From Diplonema papillatum (Eukaryota; Euglenozoa; Diplonemea; Diplonemida; Diplonemidae), in NCBI GenBank assembly GCA_030068145.1, contig JAPJBO010000244.1:1-64000 (forward strand): a stretch of 64,000 nucleotides of DNA, given 5' to 3'. Both the position numbers and the translations under genes were made by a program. Positions 20,860-32,417 of the stretch are shown here, in pieces. Every line of letters starts with the position of its first letter. The stretch's first letter is position 1. The notes under the pieces were generated by a model. The model saw only the letters and a program-made list of their open reading frames with translations, searched no databases and was not told the DNA's origin.

Positions 20860-21840
20860 CCTGACCGTGTTGTTCGGGTCCTGCCGGGTGATGCTATAGG
20901 TTTGCGTCTTGCAGCGACGAGAAACTTGACCCGGTGCCCAAGGCTACAACACGAGGATCAAGCCCTGCTTTGCAGGCAGTGCTGCTGATCTTCGATGGGC
21001 TTCTGGTGCAAAAACCGCCTCCGACTTGGTCGCTGAAAAGTGAGTGTTCTGCACTGCGTTCCAGGTCCGTTAGTGCTCACGAAGTTCGCCGCACTGCAGG
21101 GAGCAACGTCTCTGCAAGCGTGTTGTATCCCGCACCGGGAAGCGAAATCCAGGGTATCCTCAGCCTTTTCCCTGTTTTTCCAAGCTTCGCTCAGCGCCCT
21201 GGCTGCCTTCTTGGCGGTGTTCTTCCCGGTGTCTCGCGCCTGCTTTTCGGTGGCGGCGATCTTTCGGAACTCGACGTCGGCTTGCACTTGGGCTGTGCTG
21301 TCGTGCGCTTTGATGATTTCGAGGTTCTCGCGGGCCTGGTAGTTGTGCTTCGACAGCTCGAACTGTGCCTTCCGAAAGCGCGCTTCTGGACCATGGACGA
21401 ATTGTGGGACCCCAGGCTTGTACCTACTTGTGTGTACCTATACCGGTGTAGGCAAGTACAGACAACAGGCACAGATACGGGTGGGTACCGTACAAGTGGG
21501 TACGGGTATACAGGCACAGGTGCAGGAAGGTCTGGGTACAGGCGGGTGCTGGTGCAGGCGCGGCCTGCTGTGTCGTGTGTTGTTCGGGTCCTGAGGGATG
21601 ATGTTGTTCGCGTTCTCGATGGTGCACTTCACGTTGTCCATCTTGAACCAGCAGAGCACGAGTGTTCTGCAGGATCTGCACCCGGAGCTCGTCCACAGTA
21701 CAGGGAGCAACGTGATGCTGTTCGCGTTCTCGATGGTGCGCTCCACATTGTCCATCTTGAACCAGCAAAGCGTGTGTGTTCTGCCCGGACCTCTTCCGCA
21801 GCACAGGGAGCAACGTCTCTGCACCGAGTAGCGAAACCTA
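20860..21840 (-). pseudogene. broken copies of the FKBP-TPR gene 3' half
   Basis: Minus-strand frames repeat pieces of the neighbouring gene. FRKIAATEKQARDTGKNTAK is at 20958-21287. Two partial copies of LCWFKMDNVERTIENAN lie around 21620-21830. The order is scrambled, stops and frameshifts occur, and a diverged tandem stretch around 21420-21560 interrupts them. This is duplicated, decayed TPR-coding sequence downstream of the intact gene. Confidence 0.8.
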
Positions 21841-21873
21841 GGGGGTACCCTCAGCTTTTTTTTTTTTGATTTT

Positions 21874-22815
21874 TCAAGCTTCGCTCAGCGCCCGGGCTGC
21901 CTTCTTGGCGGTGTTCTTCTCGACCTCGCGCGCCTGCTTTTCGGTGGCGGCGATCTTTCGGAACTCGGCGTCGATGTCGGCTTGCACTTGGGCTGTGCTG
22001 TCGTGCGCTTTGATGATTTCGAGGTGCTCGCGGGCCTGGTAGTAGTTGTGCTTCGACAGCTCGAACCGCGCCTTCCGAAAGTGCGCTTTCGTGTTGTTAG
22101 GGTCCTGCCGGATGATGTTGTTCGCGTACTCGATGGTGCGCTCCACGTTGTCCATCTTGAACCAGCAAAGCATGATGTTCTGCAGGATCTGCACCCGGAC
22201 CTCGTGCTGCGCGTCCTCGATGTCCTTCATCTTCGGCGGCAGCGGCCGCCTCCTCCGGCCGAGGATGTCAAGACCTTTGTTGTACGCCCGGATGGCCAGC
22301 CGGTGGTCTCCCGCCGCAAAGTGGGCGTTCCCCTCCGCCTTCTTCTCGATCCCGGCGGTAACTTGCTCCGCCGGCGTCCACGGGCCCGCGAAGTCGACCA
22401 GCTCCATTTCGAGCTCGACGACGGCCCATTCCGGGACGTTGGGCGGGAACCCGTTTTCTTTGAAGGCGAAGAGGGGGTCGAGGACGAAGTTCGCGAGCTC
22501 CCCTCGCTTCATGGACAAAACGGCCTGTTCCATGCCCGGGACGACCATGCCTCCGCCGGGTATTATCTCGAGCGGGTACTCCGCGTCGGACGAGTCGAAG
22601 GTGGACCCCTTGTACCGGTACTGGTAGTTGATCTCGGTGAACGACCCCTCCCGCGGCGTCGCGCCCGCGGCGCCTTCAGGGCTCCCGCGGATGATCTTCT
22701 TCCAGATCCCCTGGCAGCCGCTGATGTCGACGTAGCCGTCGCCGGGGGCCTCCTTCACCATGCTCCAGCCACGCTTCGCCATTTCGGCGTGCGGGTCTAC
22801 TGCCCATTGTTCCAT
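21874..22815 (-). CDS. FKBP-type peptidyl-prolyl isomerase with TPR domain
   Basis: A 313-codon intron-free frame. Residues about 35-145 form an FKBP domain: YRYKGSTFDSSD, PLEIIPGGGMVVPGMEQAV and PLFAFKENGFPPNVPEW match the family core. The tryptophan at the pocket base is replaced by Met (VVPGMEQ), as in many large FKBPs, so isomerase activity may be reduced. Residues about 152-290 form TPR-like helices (AEGNAHFAAGDHRLAIRAYNKGL, ILQNIMLCWFKMDNVERTIEYAN, AHFRKARFELSKHNYYQAREHL), the usual Hsp90-binding clamp in FKBP51/52-like co-chaperones. A basic Ala/Lys end follows. A few coding bases upstream of the ATG could belong to an exon joined at CACCAACCAG. Copies of both gene ends flank it. Confidence 0.9.
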   Translation of the reverse strand: MEQWAVDPHAEMAKRGWSMVKEAPGDGYVDISGCQGIWKKIIRGSPEGAAGATPREGSFTEINYQYRYKGSTFDSSDAEYPLEIIPGGGMVVPGMEQAVLSMKRGELANFVLDPLFAFKENGFPPNVPEWAVVELEMELVDFAGPWTPAEQVTAGIEKKAEGNAHFAAGDHRLAIRAYNKGLDILGRRRRPLPPKMKDIEDAQHEVRVQILQNIMLCWFKMDNVERTIEYANNIIRQDPNNTKAHFRKARFELSKHNYYQAREHLEIIKAHDSTAQVQADIDAEFRKIAATEKQAREVEKNTAKKAARALSEA

Positions 22816-22955
22816 ATCCTTCTCTGGTTGGTGATACCGACAATTCCGTGGGTGGAGGAGGGTACCTGTTTAATTGAGTCGTCCGGAGAGGGGTGGTCGT
22901 ATGCCATGACTGTTTCCTTAATTTTAAAGTGACGTTCCCTTTGAAATCCGGGGTC

Positions 22956-23330
22956 TTAAATTATCCGGGTGGCTTTAGCTGTTGCTTCATGGATCAAACG
23001 ACCTGTTCCGTGCCCGGGACGACCATGCCTCCGCCGGGTATTATCTCGAGCGGGTAATCCGCGTCGGACGAGTCGAAGGTGGACCCCTTGTACCGGTACT
23101 GGTAGTTGATCTCGGTGAACGACCCCTCCCGGCGTCGCACCCGCGGCGCCTTCAGGGCTCCCGCGAATGATCTTCTTCCAGATCCCCTGGCAGCCGCTGA
23201 TGTCGACGTAGCCGTCGCCGGGGGCCTCCTTCACCATACTCCAGCCACGCTTCGCCATTTCGGCGTGCGGGTCTACTGCCCATTGTTCCATATTCTCGCA
23301 CTCGCTGGTTGGTGATACCAACAAGGGGAG
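22956..23330 (-). pseudogene. duplicate of the FKBP gene 5' half
   Basis: About 330 bp nearly identical to the start of the FKBP gene, including the ATG and 5' flank (TTGGTGATACC). The frame is lost after residue about 70 through a small deletion near 23130, and the copy stops within the FKBP domain. Confidence 0.85.
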
Positions 23331-23358
23331 GGTACCTGTTTACTTGAGTTGTTCAGGG

Positions 23359-23545
23359 AGGATTGCAAGAACGTGCTTGGAATGGATATGCGTTCAACAC
23401 CGCACTGGTCCCGTCTGCGCCGTGTTTCGGTCCTTTAAGCCACGGACACGAAGGCGGACCATCATCAGCGCGGAATCTGAGGAGTGTCTGCAGACAGGAC
23501 AGCGGTGTGAGTCTGGTTTGTCAGGCGGCGGTTCGTAGCTCACAG
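23359..23545 (+). repeat. dispersed repeat family B
   Basis: Second copy of the 185-bp family, nearly identical to 18053-18240, abutting the FKBP 5' duplicate. Confidence 0.8.
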
Positions 23546-24580
23546 CCGGGACCACCCGTGCTACCAGAGTTGTTCGGGGAAGAGGGGTCTTCAAATGCTA
23601 TGGTTGTTGGCTTGATTTTAGTTGTCGTTCCTGGCTTATTCAAGTCGGCCAACCGAGAATTGTTGGTTAGGTCACCATGCCCGCGTGACAACGCAGCGTT
23701 GAACACCGATTTTTGAGTGCGTACACCCCGGTTGAAAGGCGCGCTACACTTCGGAGTCCATATTTCCGGGGGTTCTCCGGTCGCTCGTGGCGACGAGCCC
23801 CTCGGCCTTCTGACTCTCAATGAGAAGGTGTTTCCACAGCATCTTGAGGTGTCCCCATCCAGCGTTTTAGAGTTAGAGTTTGCCTGTTTTGCGTCGGGTT
23901 TTGAGTGCGTACGCCCCGGCTGGTGTATCACCCAAGCTCTAGTCAAGCTCTGGTGGATCACAAGCTCTGGCCTATCGCTCGTATTACACTTCGGATTTCA
24001 TTCATTCCTAGCGGCAACACAACGAGGCACAGCCCTAATCGACGCCAGCGGCTCCAGCGCATCCTACAAGATTCCTTTCCGTTCCCCTTGCGGCCTGACC
24101 CTGCTGGAACCGCGGTCGGCGTGTTGATTCTAATATAGGTTTGCTCAAATTATTAGTTGCACTTTTCGGCAAATGGAACAGAATCCGAAACTCCTGGTTG
24201 GCCCGATCGTTCGAAACGCGCTTGGCTGTTGACTCCGCTAGCGTCGTCTTGCCATCCGGCGCAAGACCAAAAGATAGACTGAAAGCTCCTTACACTTCCA
24301 GCCTTCCTTCTTTTCTACCTCGCTACCTATGGGAGAAACATCGCAAAAACAGAACCGAGAATGAGAAGAGCTTTTGTTTCGCTTTGCGCCACAGTGTAAA
24401 TGGTGTACGAGGCGCGGATCGACTGGGAAGAGGACACCTCGAAGCATTCCGGAAATGACCTACCGTTTCGGGGACAGGAGTAGCAGGGACAGAAGTTGCA
24501 GCGGTCCGTCGGCAGCAGCGTAACAACTGTGCTGGGACCTGCTGGCTGTCCGACCACGCAAGCACTGGCTGAAACACTCA
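23546..24580. other. no recognisable gene; seed of the 30-bp repeat
   Basis: No domain-bearing frame. At 23915-23975 there are about two imperfect units resembling the 30-bp repeat (GGTGTATCACCCAAGCTCTAG). This may be an ancestral seed or an isolated remnant of the array that starts 650 bp later. Confidence 0.5.
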
Positions 24581-24587
24581 AGCTCTG

Positions 24588-27500
24588 GTGTATCACTCAA
24601 GCTCTAGCCAAGCTCTGGTGTATCACTCAAGCTCTAGCCAAGCTCTGGTGTATCACTCAAGCTCGGGTCAAGCTCTGGTGTATCACTCAAGCTGGTTAGT
24701 GTATCACTCAAGCTCTAGCCAAGCTCTGGTGGATCACTCAAGCTCGGGTCAATCTCTGGTGTATCACTCAAGCTCGGGTCAAGCTCTGGTGTATCACTCA
24801 AGCTGTAGCCAAGCTTTAGTGTATCACTCAAGCTCTAGCCAAGCTCTGGTTAATCACTCAAGCTCGGGTCAAGCTCTGGTGTATCACTCAAGCTCTAGCC
24901 AAGCTCTGGTGTATCACTCAAGCTCTAGCCAAGCTCTGGTGTATCACTCAAGCTCGGGTCAAGCTCTGGTGTATCACTCAAGCTCTAGCCAAGCTCTGGT
25001 GTATCACTCAAGCTCTAGCCAAGCTCTGGTGTATCACTCAAGCTCTAGCCAAGCTCTGGTGTATCACTCAAGCTCGGGTCAAGCTCTGGTGTATCACTCA
25101 AGCTGTAGCCAAGCTTTAGTGTATCACTCAAGCTCTAGCCAAGCTCTGGTGTATCACTCAAGCTCGGGTCAAGCTCTGGTGTATCACTCAAGCTCTAGCC
25201 AAGCTCTGGTGTATCACTCAAGCTCTAGCCAAGCTCTAGTGTATCACTCAAGCTCGGGTCAAGCTCTGGTGTATCACTCAAGCTCGGGTCAAGCTCTGGT
25301 GTATCACTCAAGCTGTAGCCAAGCTTTAGTGTATCACTCAAGCTCTAGCCAAGCTCTGGTGTATCACTCAAGCTCGGGTCAAGCTCTGGTGTATCACTCA
25401 AGCTCTAGCCAAGCTCTGGTGTATCACTCAAGCTCTAGCCAAGCTCTGGTGTATCACTCAAGCTCGGGTCAAGCTCTGGTGTATCACTCAAGCTCGGGTC
25501 AAGCTCTGGTGTATCACTCAAGCTGTAGCCAAGCTTTAGTGTATCACTCAAGCTCTAGCCAAGCTCTGGTGTATCACTCAAGCTCGGGTCAAGCTCTGGT
25601 GTATCACTCAAGCTCTAGCCAAGCTCTGGTGTATCACTCAAGCTCTAGCCAAGCTCTAGTGTATCACTCAAGCTCGGGTCAAGCTCTGGTGTATCACTCA
25701 AGCTCGGGTCAAGCTCTGGTGTATCACTCAAGCTGTAGCCAAGCTTTAGTGTATCACTCAAGCTCTAGCCAAGCTCTGGTGTATCACTCAAGCTCTAGCC
25801 AAGCTCTGGTGTATCACTCAAGCTCGGGTCAAGCTCTGGTGTATCACTCAAGCTCTAGCCAAGCTCTGGTGTATCACTCAAGCTCGGGTCAAGCTCTGGT
25901 GTATCACTCAAGCTCTAGCCAAGCTCTGGTGTATCACTCAAGCTCTAGCCAAGCTCTAGTGTATCACTCAAGCTCGGGTCAAGCTCTGGTGTATCACTCA
26001 AGCTCTAGCCAAGCTCTGGTGTATCACTCAAGCTCTAGCCAAGCTCTGGTGTATCACTCAAGCTCTAGCCAAGCTCTGGTGTATCACTCAAGCTCTGGTG
26101 TATCACTCAAGCTCGGGTCAAGCTCTGGTGTATCACTCAAGCTCTAGCCAAGCTCTGGTGTATCACTCAAGCTCTAGCCAAGCTCTGGTGTATCACTCAA
26201 GCTCGGGTCAAGCTCTGGTGTATCACTCAAGCTCTAGCCAAGCTCTGGTGTATCACTCAAGCTCTAGCCAAGCTCTGGTGTATCACTCAAGCTCGGGTCA
26301 AGCTCTGGTGTATCACTCAAGCTCTAGCCAAGCTCTGGTGTATCACTCAAGCTCTAGCCAAGCTCTGGTGTATCACTCAAGCTCGGGTCAAGCTCTGGTG
26401 TATCACTCAAGCTCTAGCCAAGCTCTGGTGTATCACTCAAGCTCGGGTCAAGCTCTGGTGTATCACTCAAGCTCTAGCCAAGCTCTGGTGTATCACTCAA
26501 GCTCTAGCCAAGCTCTGGTGTATCACTCAAGCTCGGGTCAAGCTCTGGTGTATCACTCAAGCTCTAGCCAAGCTCTGGTGTATCACTCAAGCTCTAGCCA
26601 AGCTCTGGTGTATCACTCAAGCTCGGGTCAAGCTCTGGTGTATCACTCAAGCTCTAGCCAAGCTCTGGTGTATCACTCAAGCTCTAGCCAAGCTCTGGTG
26701 TATCACTCAAGCTCTAGCCAAGCTCTGGTGTATCACTCAAGCTCGGGTCAAGCTCTGGTGTATCACTCAAGCTCTAGCCAAGCTCTGGTGTATCACTCAA
26801 GCTCTAGCCAAGCTCTGGTGTATCACTCAAGCTCGGGTCAAGCTCTGGTGTATCACTCAAGCTCTAGCCAAGCTCTGGTGTATCACTCAAGCTCGGGTCA
26901 AGCTCTGGTGTATCACTCAAGCTCGGGTCAAGCTCTGGTGTATCACTCAAGCTGTAGCCAAGCTTTAGTGTATCACTCAAGCTCTAGCCAAGCTCTGGTG
27001 TATCACTCAAGCTCGGGTCAAGCTCTGGTGTATCACTCAAGCTCTAGCCAAGCTCTGGTGTATCACTCAAGCTCTAGCCAAGCTCTGGTGTATCACTCAA
27101 GCTCGGGTCAAGCTCTGGTGTATCACTCAAGCTCGGGTCAAGCTCTGGTGTATCACTCAAGCTGTAGCCAAGCTTTAGTGTATCACTCAAGCTCTAGCCA
27201 AGCTCTGGTGTATCACTCAAGCTCGGGTCAAGCTCTGGTGTATCACTCAAGCTCTAGCCAAGCTCTGGTGTATCACTCAAGCTCTAGCCAAGCTCTGGTG
27301 TATCACTCAAGCTCGGGTCAAGCTCTGGTGTATCACTCAAGCTCGGGTCAAGCTCTGGTGTATCACTCAAGCTGTAGCCAAGCTTTAGTGTATCACTCAA
27401 GCTCTAGCCAAGCTCTGGTGTATCACTCAAGCTCGGGTCAAGCTCTGGTGTATCACTCAAGCTCTAGCCAAGCTCTGGTGTATCACTCAAGCTCTAGCCA

Positions 27501-29217
27501 AGCTCTGGTGTATCACTCAAGCTCTAGCCAAGCTCTAGTGTATCACTCAAGCTCGGGTCAAGCTCTGGTGTATCACTCAAGCTCGGGTCAAGCTCTGGTG
27601 TATCACTCAAGCTGTAGCCAAGCTTTAGTGTATCACTCAAGCTCTAGCCAAGCTCTGGTGAATCACTCAAGCTCGGGTCAAGCTCTGGTGTATCACTCAA
27701 GCTCTAGCCAAGCTCTGGTGTATCACTCAAGCTCTAGCCAAGCTCTAGTGTATCACTCAAGCTCGGGTCAAGCTCTGGTGTATCACTCAAGCTCGGGTCA
27801 AGCTCTGGTGTATCACTCAAGCTGTAGCCAAGCTTTAGTGTATCACTCAAGCTCTAGCCAAGCTCTGGTGTATCACTCAAGCTCTAGCCAAGCTCTGGTG
27901 TATCACTCAAGCTCTAGCCAAGCTCTGGTGTATCACTCAAGCTCTAGCCAAGCTCTGGTGTATCACTCAAGCTCGGGTCAAGCTCTGGTGTATCACTCAA
28001 GCTCTAGCCAAGCTCTGGTGTATCACTCAAGCTCTAGCCAAGCTCTGGTGTATCACTCAAGCTCGGGTCAAGCTCTGGTGTATCACTCAAGCTCTAGCCA
28101 AGCTCTGGTGTATCACTCAAGCTCTAGCCAAGCTCTGGTGTATCACTCAAGCTCTAGCCAAGCTCTGGTGTATCACTCAAGCTCTGGTCAAGCTCTGGTG
28201 TATCACTCAAGCTCTGGGTCAAGCTCTGGTGTATCACTCAAGCTCTAGCCAAGCTCTGGTGTATCACTCAAGCTCGGGTCAAGCTCTGGTGTATCACTCA
28301 AGCTCGGGTCAAGCTCTGGTGTATCACTCAAGCTCTAGCCAAGCTCTAGTGTATCACTCAAGCTCGGGTCAAGCTCTGGTGTATCACTCAAGCTCTAGCC
28401 AAGCTCTGGTGTATCACTCAAGCTCTAGCCAAGCTCTGGTGTATCACTCAAGCTCGGGTCAAGCTCTGGTGTATCACTCAAGCTCTAGCCAAGCTCTGGT
28501 GTATCACTCAAGCTCGGGTCAAGCTCTGGTGTATCACTCAAGCTCTAGCCAAGCTCTGGTGTATCACTCAAGCTCTAGCCAAGCTCTGGTGTATCACTCA
28601 AGCTCGGGTCAAGCTCTGGTGTATCACTCAAGCTCTAGCCAAGCTCTGGTGTATCACTCAAGCTCTAGCCAAGCTCTGGTGTATCACTCAAGCTCGGGTC
28701 AAGCTCTGGTGTATCACTCAAGCTCTAGCCAAGCTCTGGTGTATCACTCAAGCTCTAGCCAAGCTCTGGTGTATCACTCAAGCTCGGGTCAAGCTCTGGT
28801 GTATCACTCAAGCTCTAGCCAAGCTCTGGTGTATCACTCAAGCTCTAGCCAAGCTCTAGTGTATCACTCAAGCTCGGGTCAAGCTCTGGTGTATCACTCA
28901 AGCTCTAGCCAAGCTCTGGTGTATCACTCAAGCTCTAGCCAAGCTCTGGTGTATCACTCAAGCTCGGGTCAAGCTCTGGTGTATCACTCAAGCTCGGGTC
29001 AAGCTCTGGTGTATCACTCAAGCTGTAGCCAAGCTTTAGTGTATCACTCAAGCTCTAGCCAAGCTCTGGTGTATCACTCAAGCTCGGGTCAAGCTCTGGT
29101 GTATCACTCAAGCTGTAGCCAAGCTTTAGTGTATCACTCAAGCTCTAGCCAAGCTCTAGTGTATCACTCAAGCTCTGGTCAAGTTCTGGTGTATCACTCA
29201 AGCTCTAATCAAGCTGT
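24588..29217 (+). repeat. 30-bp minisatellite, about 150 units, with 210-bp higher-order repeats
   Basis: Units of the form GGTGTATCACTCAAGCTC.. come in three main variants: TCTAGCCAAGCTCTGG (S), TCGGGTCAAGCTCTGG (G) and TGTAGCCAAGCTTTAG (C). Variant C recurs every 210 bp (near 25105, 25315, 25525, 25735), giving seven-unit blocks C-S-G-S-S-G-G. Since 30 is a multiple of three, the plus strand is open and reads (ALVYHSSSSQ)n / (ALVYHSSSGQ)n. Odd-length units at about 24690, 26090 and 28200 shift the frame, so the array is three overlapping frames rather than one. There is no signal peptide or flanking coding sequence, so I treat it as non-coding. Confidence 0.95.
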
Positions 29218-29316
29218 TGGCTATCACAGGTTCTGGTGCATGCTCTGGCAATCCCCGGTGTACTCAAGCTCTGCTCAAGCTCTGGGAAGTTACTCAAGCA
29301 CTGGTACCTCTGGTGC

Positions 29317-32264
29317 TCAAGAGGCTGCTTCAACGGAGCTGCTAGAAGTGGAAACGATCCGCAAGCTGGACGGCGGGTCAAAGGACAAGGGCCCGTGGAT
29401 GACCCACTGATCGCCCGCCGCCCGTTCGCACCGCGCGATCGGGTCGAAGACCGGCTCCCGCGCGCGAACGACGACGAACTGCCCCGCCCGCAAGCGCACG
29501 ACCTCATCATCATCATCGTCACCATCATTCAGCGGCGGTTCACCCCGCCGGGGAGAGCCGGCGCCCGCGGGTCCCGCCCGCCAGCGGTCTTCGAGCAGCC
29601 GCGACCTGCGGCGCTCGAGGGACAGCTGCCTGCGCAGTTCACCGACGCTTTGCCTCACGGCCGCGCTCACCTCGTCGACGTCCCGGACGAGTTCGTGCTT
29701 GCCTTCGGTTTCAGCCTCCGCGGCCGCTTCGGCGTCGAGCTGCCGCTGGTGCAGGCGGCGGAGCTCCTTCTGCGTCGCAGACAGGGTGCGGCGGGCGTCG
29801 TCCAGCTCCGAGAGCCAGTGCCGACCGGATTCGGCGGCTCGGGAGCGGAGGGATTGGATTTCGGCTTCGAGCTGCCGGTTGCGCTCGCGCTCGGTTTCGA
29901 GCCGGGCGGCGCACGCCGAGTGGCCTTCCCGCGCGGCCGGGCCCCGGCGCAGGCGTTCGAGCTCGGCCAGGAGCGGCGCCTGCGCGAGCGAGACGCTCCG
30001 CTGGTGCTGGCGCTGCTCCTCCAGCGCAACGAGCCGCGCGCGCTGCTCCTGCGCAGCGGCTTCCGCCCTCCGCAGCCGCCCGCTCAGCTCCGTGACGCGT
30101 TGCTCGGATTCGGTGAGCAATCGACTCAGGTCCGCATCACGGGCCATGCCTCTTTCCCTATCCTCACATTGCTCTATTCGCTGCTGCCAGGCGGTCTGTA
30201 GTAAAGTGTGTTGAAGCTACAAGTTGGTGTCTTAATAGTCTATGCTGAAGCTACAATCTGGGTATTCCAAATAGTTTGTGAAGCTACTACGGCATTCCAA
30301 ATATATTCGTTGAAACTATGCATGGAACGTATCCACACTTTTCCCCCGCCCCTCGCCGGAAACCCCAGAACGTAACACTCCCGAAGTTGAGGATCTTAGA
30401 TTTCGGCTTCGAGCTGCCTGTTGCGCTCGCGCTCAGTTTCGAGCCGGGCGGCGCACGCCGAGTGGCCTTCCTGCGCGGCCGGGCCCCGGCGGAGGCGTTC
30501 GAGCTCGGCCAGGAGCGGCGCCTGCGCGAGCGAGACGCTTCGCTGGTGTGCTGGTGCTGCTCCTCCGTGTGTGCTGAAGCTACAGAAGGGGATTCCAAAT
30601 AGCGTGTGCTAAACAGGGCTTACGCTCCACGTGTGGAACGTGTGGTTTTCCACACGTTAATTCTTTTTGGATTTTGTTCCCCCACGTGTGGATCCACAGG
30701 TACCACATGTGGATTTTGATTGATTGGTCCACATGCAGGGGAGTCTAGGCCCACTAGCGGTCGAGGCCGCACAGCCAGGTGTCGCCAAGTCAGTAGCGAC
30801 ACTATTTTTCTTGCCGTCGCACATGAGGGGAACAGGTTTTTTTTTTCCCCTCGAACCTTAAGCGCCCACACGTGGACCACACGTATTTTCTCTGAGACCG
30901 AAAACGGAGCGTAAGCCCTGGTGCTAAAGCTACAAAAGGGTGTTTGAAATGGGTGTGCCCGAGTCACACCCGAAAGCGGCTGTGCACCACCCGGGGTTGC
31001 GCACCTTGGGGCTTGGCGCTCGCGCTGAACACAAGCTCGTCGAGACGGCCAGCCACAGGACAGAGCGGACGGGGTTGTAGCATTGTGCTGCCTCCGACTC
31101 AAGCTTTGCAAGCTGCGGTTGACTGTCACGTTTCTGGACCCGGAGCGTCCTTTACTTTTTCTTCTTCTTCCGTTGTCGACGGGGGAAAATTTTAGTTTAA
31201 TGTTTGCAGAGCACTGCCTCTCATGCATGTTTGATGCTAGCATCAAGTCTTCTTCGAGGAGGATGTCGTCTAGGGTCTAGGAAAGGGACGCAAAATAGAA
31301 AGAGGTAAAAAGGGGGAGTGTACGGCTCCCAAAGTGGGGTATGAAACCTTGGGAGGGTGGAAGTGATAACAGGAAGGGGGCGACACCTGCTCCGCGCGCA
31401 GCTGGGCGCCTTCCAGGCGTCCATCCAGGCTGGTGGTACTGGTGTGGTCAAGCTGTCCAGGCTGGTGGTGTGGTCAAGCTGTCCAGGCTGGTGGTACTGG
31501 TGTGGTCAAGCTGTCCAGGCTGGTGGTGTGGTCAGCTGGTGGTACTGGTGTGGTCAAGCTGGTGGACTGTTCTGGTCAGGCTGGAACGCACCAGTTCAGG
31601 GAATTCAAATTGTTTGCTGCTGGCTATAAGGGAATTAAATTTGCTTTGCTGTAAGGGAATTAAATTTGCTTTGCTGCTGGCTATTAAGGGAATGCCATTG
31701 TTTTTGCTGGCTCGAAGGGAATAAAAAAAAAATTGCTGACTACAAGGGAACTTCAATTATACCTGCTGGCTATAAGGTAAATTGCTCTTTAATTTTTTAG
31801 GCGGGGTGGTGGGTGGAAGTGATAACAGGAAGGGGGGCACACACCTGCTCCGCGCGCAGCCGGGCGCCCTCACGCTCCTTCAGCTGCAAGGTTGCCTCCA
31901 GTTGCCGGTTCTCCTCCCGCAGGTTGCGCAGCTGCTGGTCGCGCGAGCTGAGGCACTCGCGGAGCTCGTCGGCAGCGTCGGAGCCGCCCTTCAAAGCCGA
32001 GACCTGCCCCCGGAGCGCGAGGATCGCCGCCTTTTTCTCCGCCAAGACGGCGTGCAGGTACGCAGCGTCCTCCGACGCGGTCGGATAGCCCTCGGCGCCT
32101 TCAGCGGGATGGGGCGGGCGCCTGCTGGAGGCGAGTCTCTTCTTCGTGAATCGGCTGTCTTCCGCGCGCCAGGCGCCCCGCCTGCACTGCAGCTTGCCTT
32201 GGGGCGTGCTGTACAAATCGCGGGCTGCCAAGCATCGGGTCCGGACGCATGCATCAATCGTCAT
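29317..32264 (-). CDS. coiled-coil protein, two supported exons
   Basis: Exon 1 runs 32264-31845 and ends GCGGAGCAG|GTGTGT. Exon 2 runs 30195-29317 after the acceptor CTTTACTACAG. Both junctions are phase 0 and the joined frame continues a heptad-rich helix (EGARLRAEQ then TAWQQRIEQCEDRERG). The product is about 430 residues if the ATG at 32264 is used. Residues about 70-140 and 155-340 are Arg/Glu/Leu-rich coiled coil; the tail has an acidic DGDDDDDE run. No enzymatic motif is visible, so a structural or cytoskeletal role is possible but unproven. The intron holds a copied piece of exon 2, a hAT-like MITE, a family E copy and short minisatellites. The start region is triplicated upstream, which supports 32264 being near the true 5' end. 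Confidence 0.7.
30395..30565 (-). pseudogene. copy of coiled-coil exon 2 segment inside the intron
   Basis: About 160 bp nearly identical to 29857-30020 of exon 2 (GCGGCGCACGCCGAGTGGCC and flanks), in the same orientation, within the intron 200 bp upstream of the exon. Confidence 0.85.
30614..30920. mobile_element. hAT-like MITE with perfect 8-bp target-site duplication
   Basis: The 307-bp element has 15-bp perfect terminal inverted repeats, CAGGGCTTACGCTCC at the left and GGAGCGTAAGCCCTG at the right. It is flanked on both sides by GTGCTAAA (30606-30613 and 30921-30928). The 8-bp duplication and CAGGG terminus match the hAT superfamily. Internal CACGTGTGG-type subterminal repeats occur at both ends, as transposase-binding sites would. 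It has no coding capacity and needs a transposase in trans. Confidence 0.9.
30985..31170 (+). repeat. dispersed repeat family E, truncated
   Basis: Shares GCGCACCTTGGGGCTTGGCG, GTCGAGACGG and CTGCCTCCGACTCAAGCTTT with longer copies at 53205-53490 and 57788-58080. It ends, like them, in a TTCTTCTTC tract. Confidence 0.75.
31221..31262. repeat. palindromic repeat family P
   Basis: CTCATGCATG is followed by TTGATGCTAGCATCAA, a perfect palindrome, then GTCTTCTTCG. See 34134, 56775, 57680 and 58761 for equivalent copies; diverged ones lie near 13565, 35132 and 44700. Confidence 0.8.
31425..31585. repeat. degenerate CAGGCTGGTGG minisatellite
   Basis: Five to six imperfect units containing GTCCAGGCTGGTGGTACTGG or GTGTGGTCAAGCT. 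A second set of imperfect units (GGCTATAAGGGAATTAAATT) follows at 31600-31780. Confidence 0.75.
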
Positions 32265-32417
32265 GAGGGTTCGCTCACTTTTTCCTTTCTTGTGTTGCCG
32301 TCGATCTTCCCGGGGGACAATCGGTTTGCGCGGCTCGCGACCTTTGGTTTGGTATTAGAGCGATAGCTTATCGATGAAGTGTTTTTTAAGGTCAACCTTG
32401 TCCTCAAACATGGCGGC

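Noticed and set aside
20934-21869. 311-codon plus-strand frame
   Set aside because: Antisense to the broken TPR copies; content follows from that decayed sequence.
24588-29410. Ser-rich 10-residue repeat protein (mucin- or adhesin-like)
   Set aside because: The open frame is forced by the 30-bp period, frame changes occur at odd-length units, and no signal peptide or unique flank is seen.
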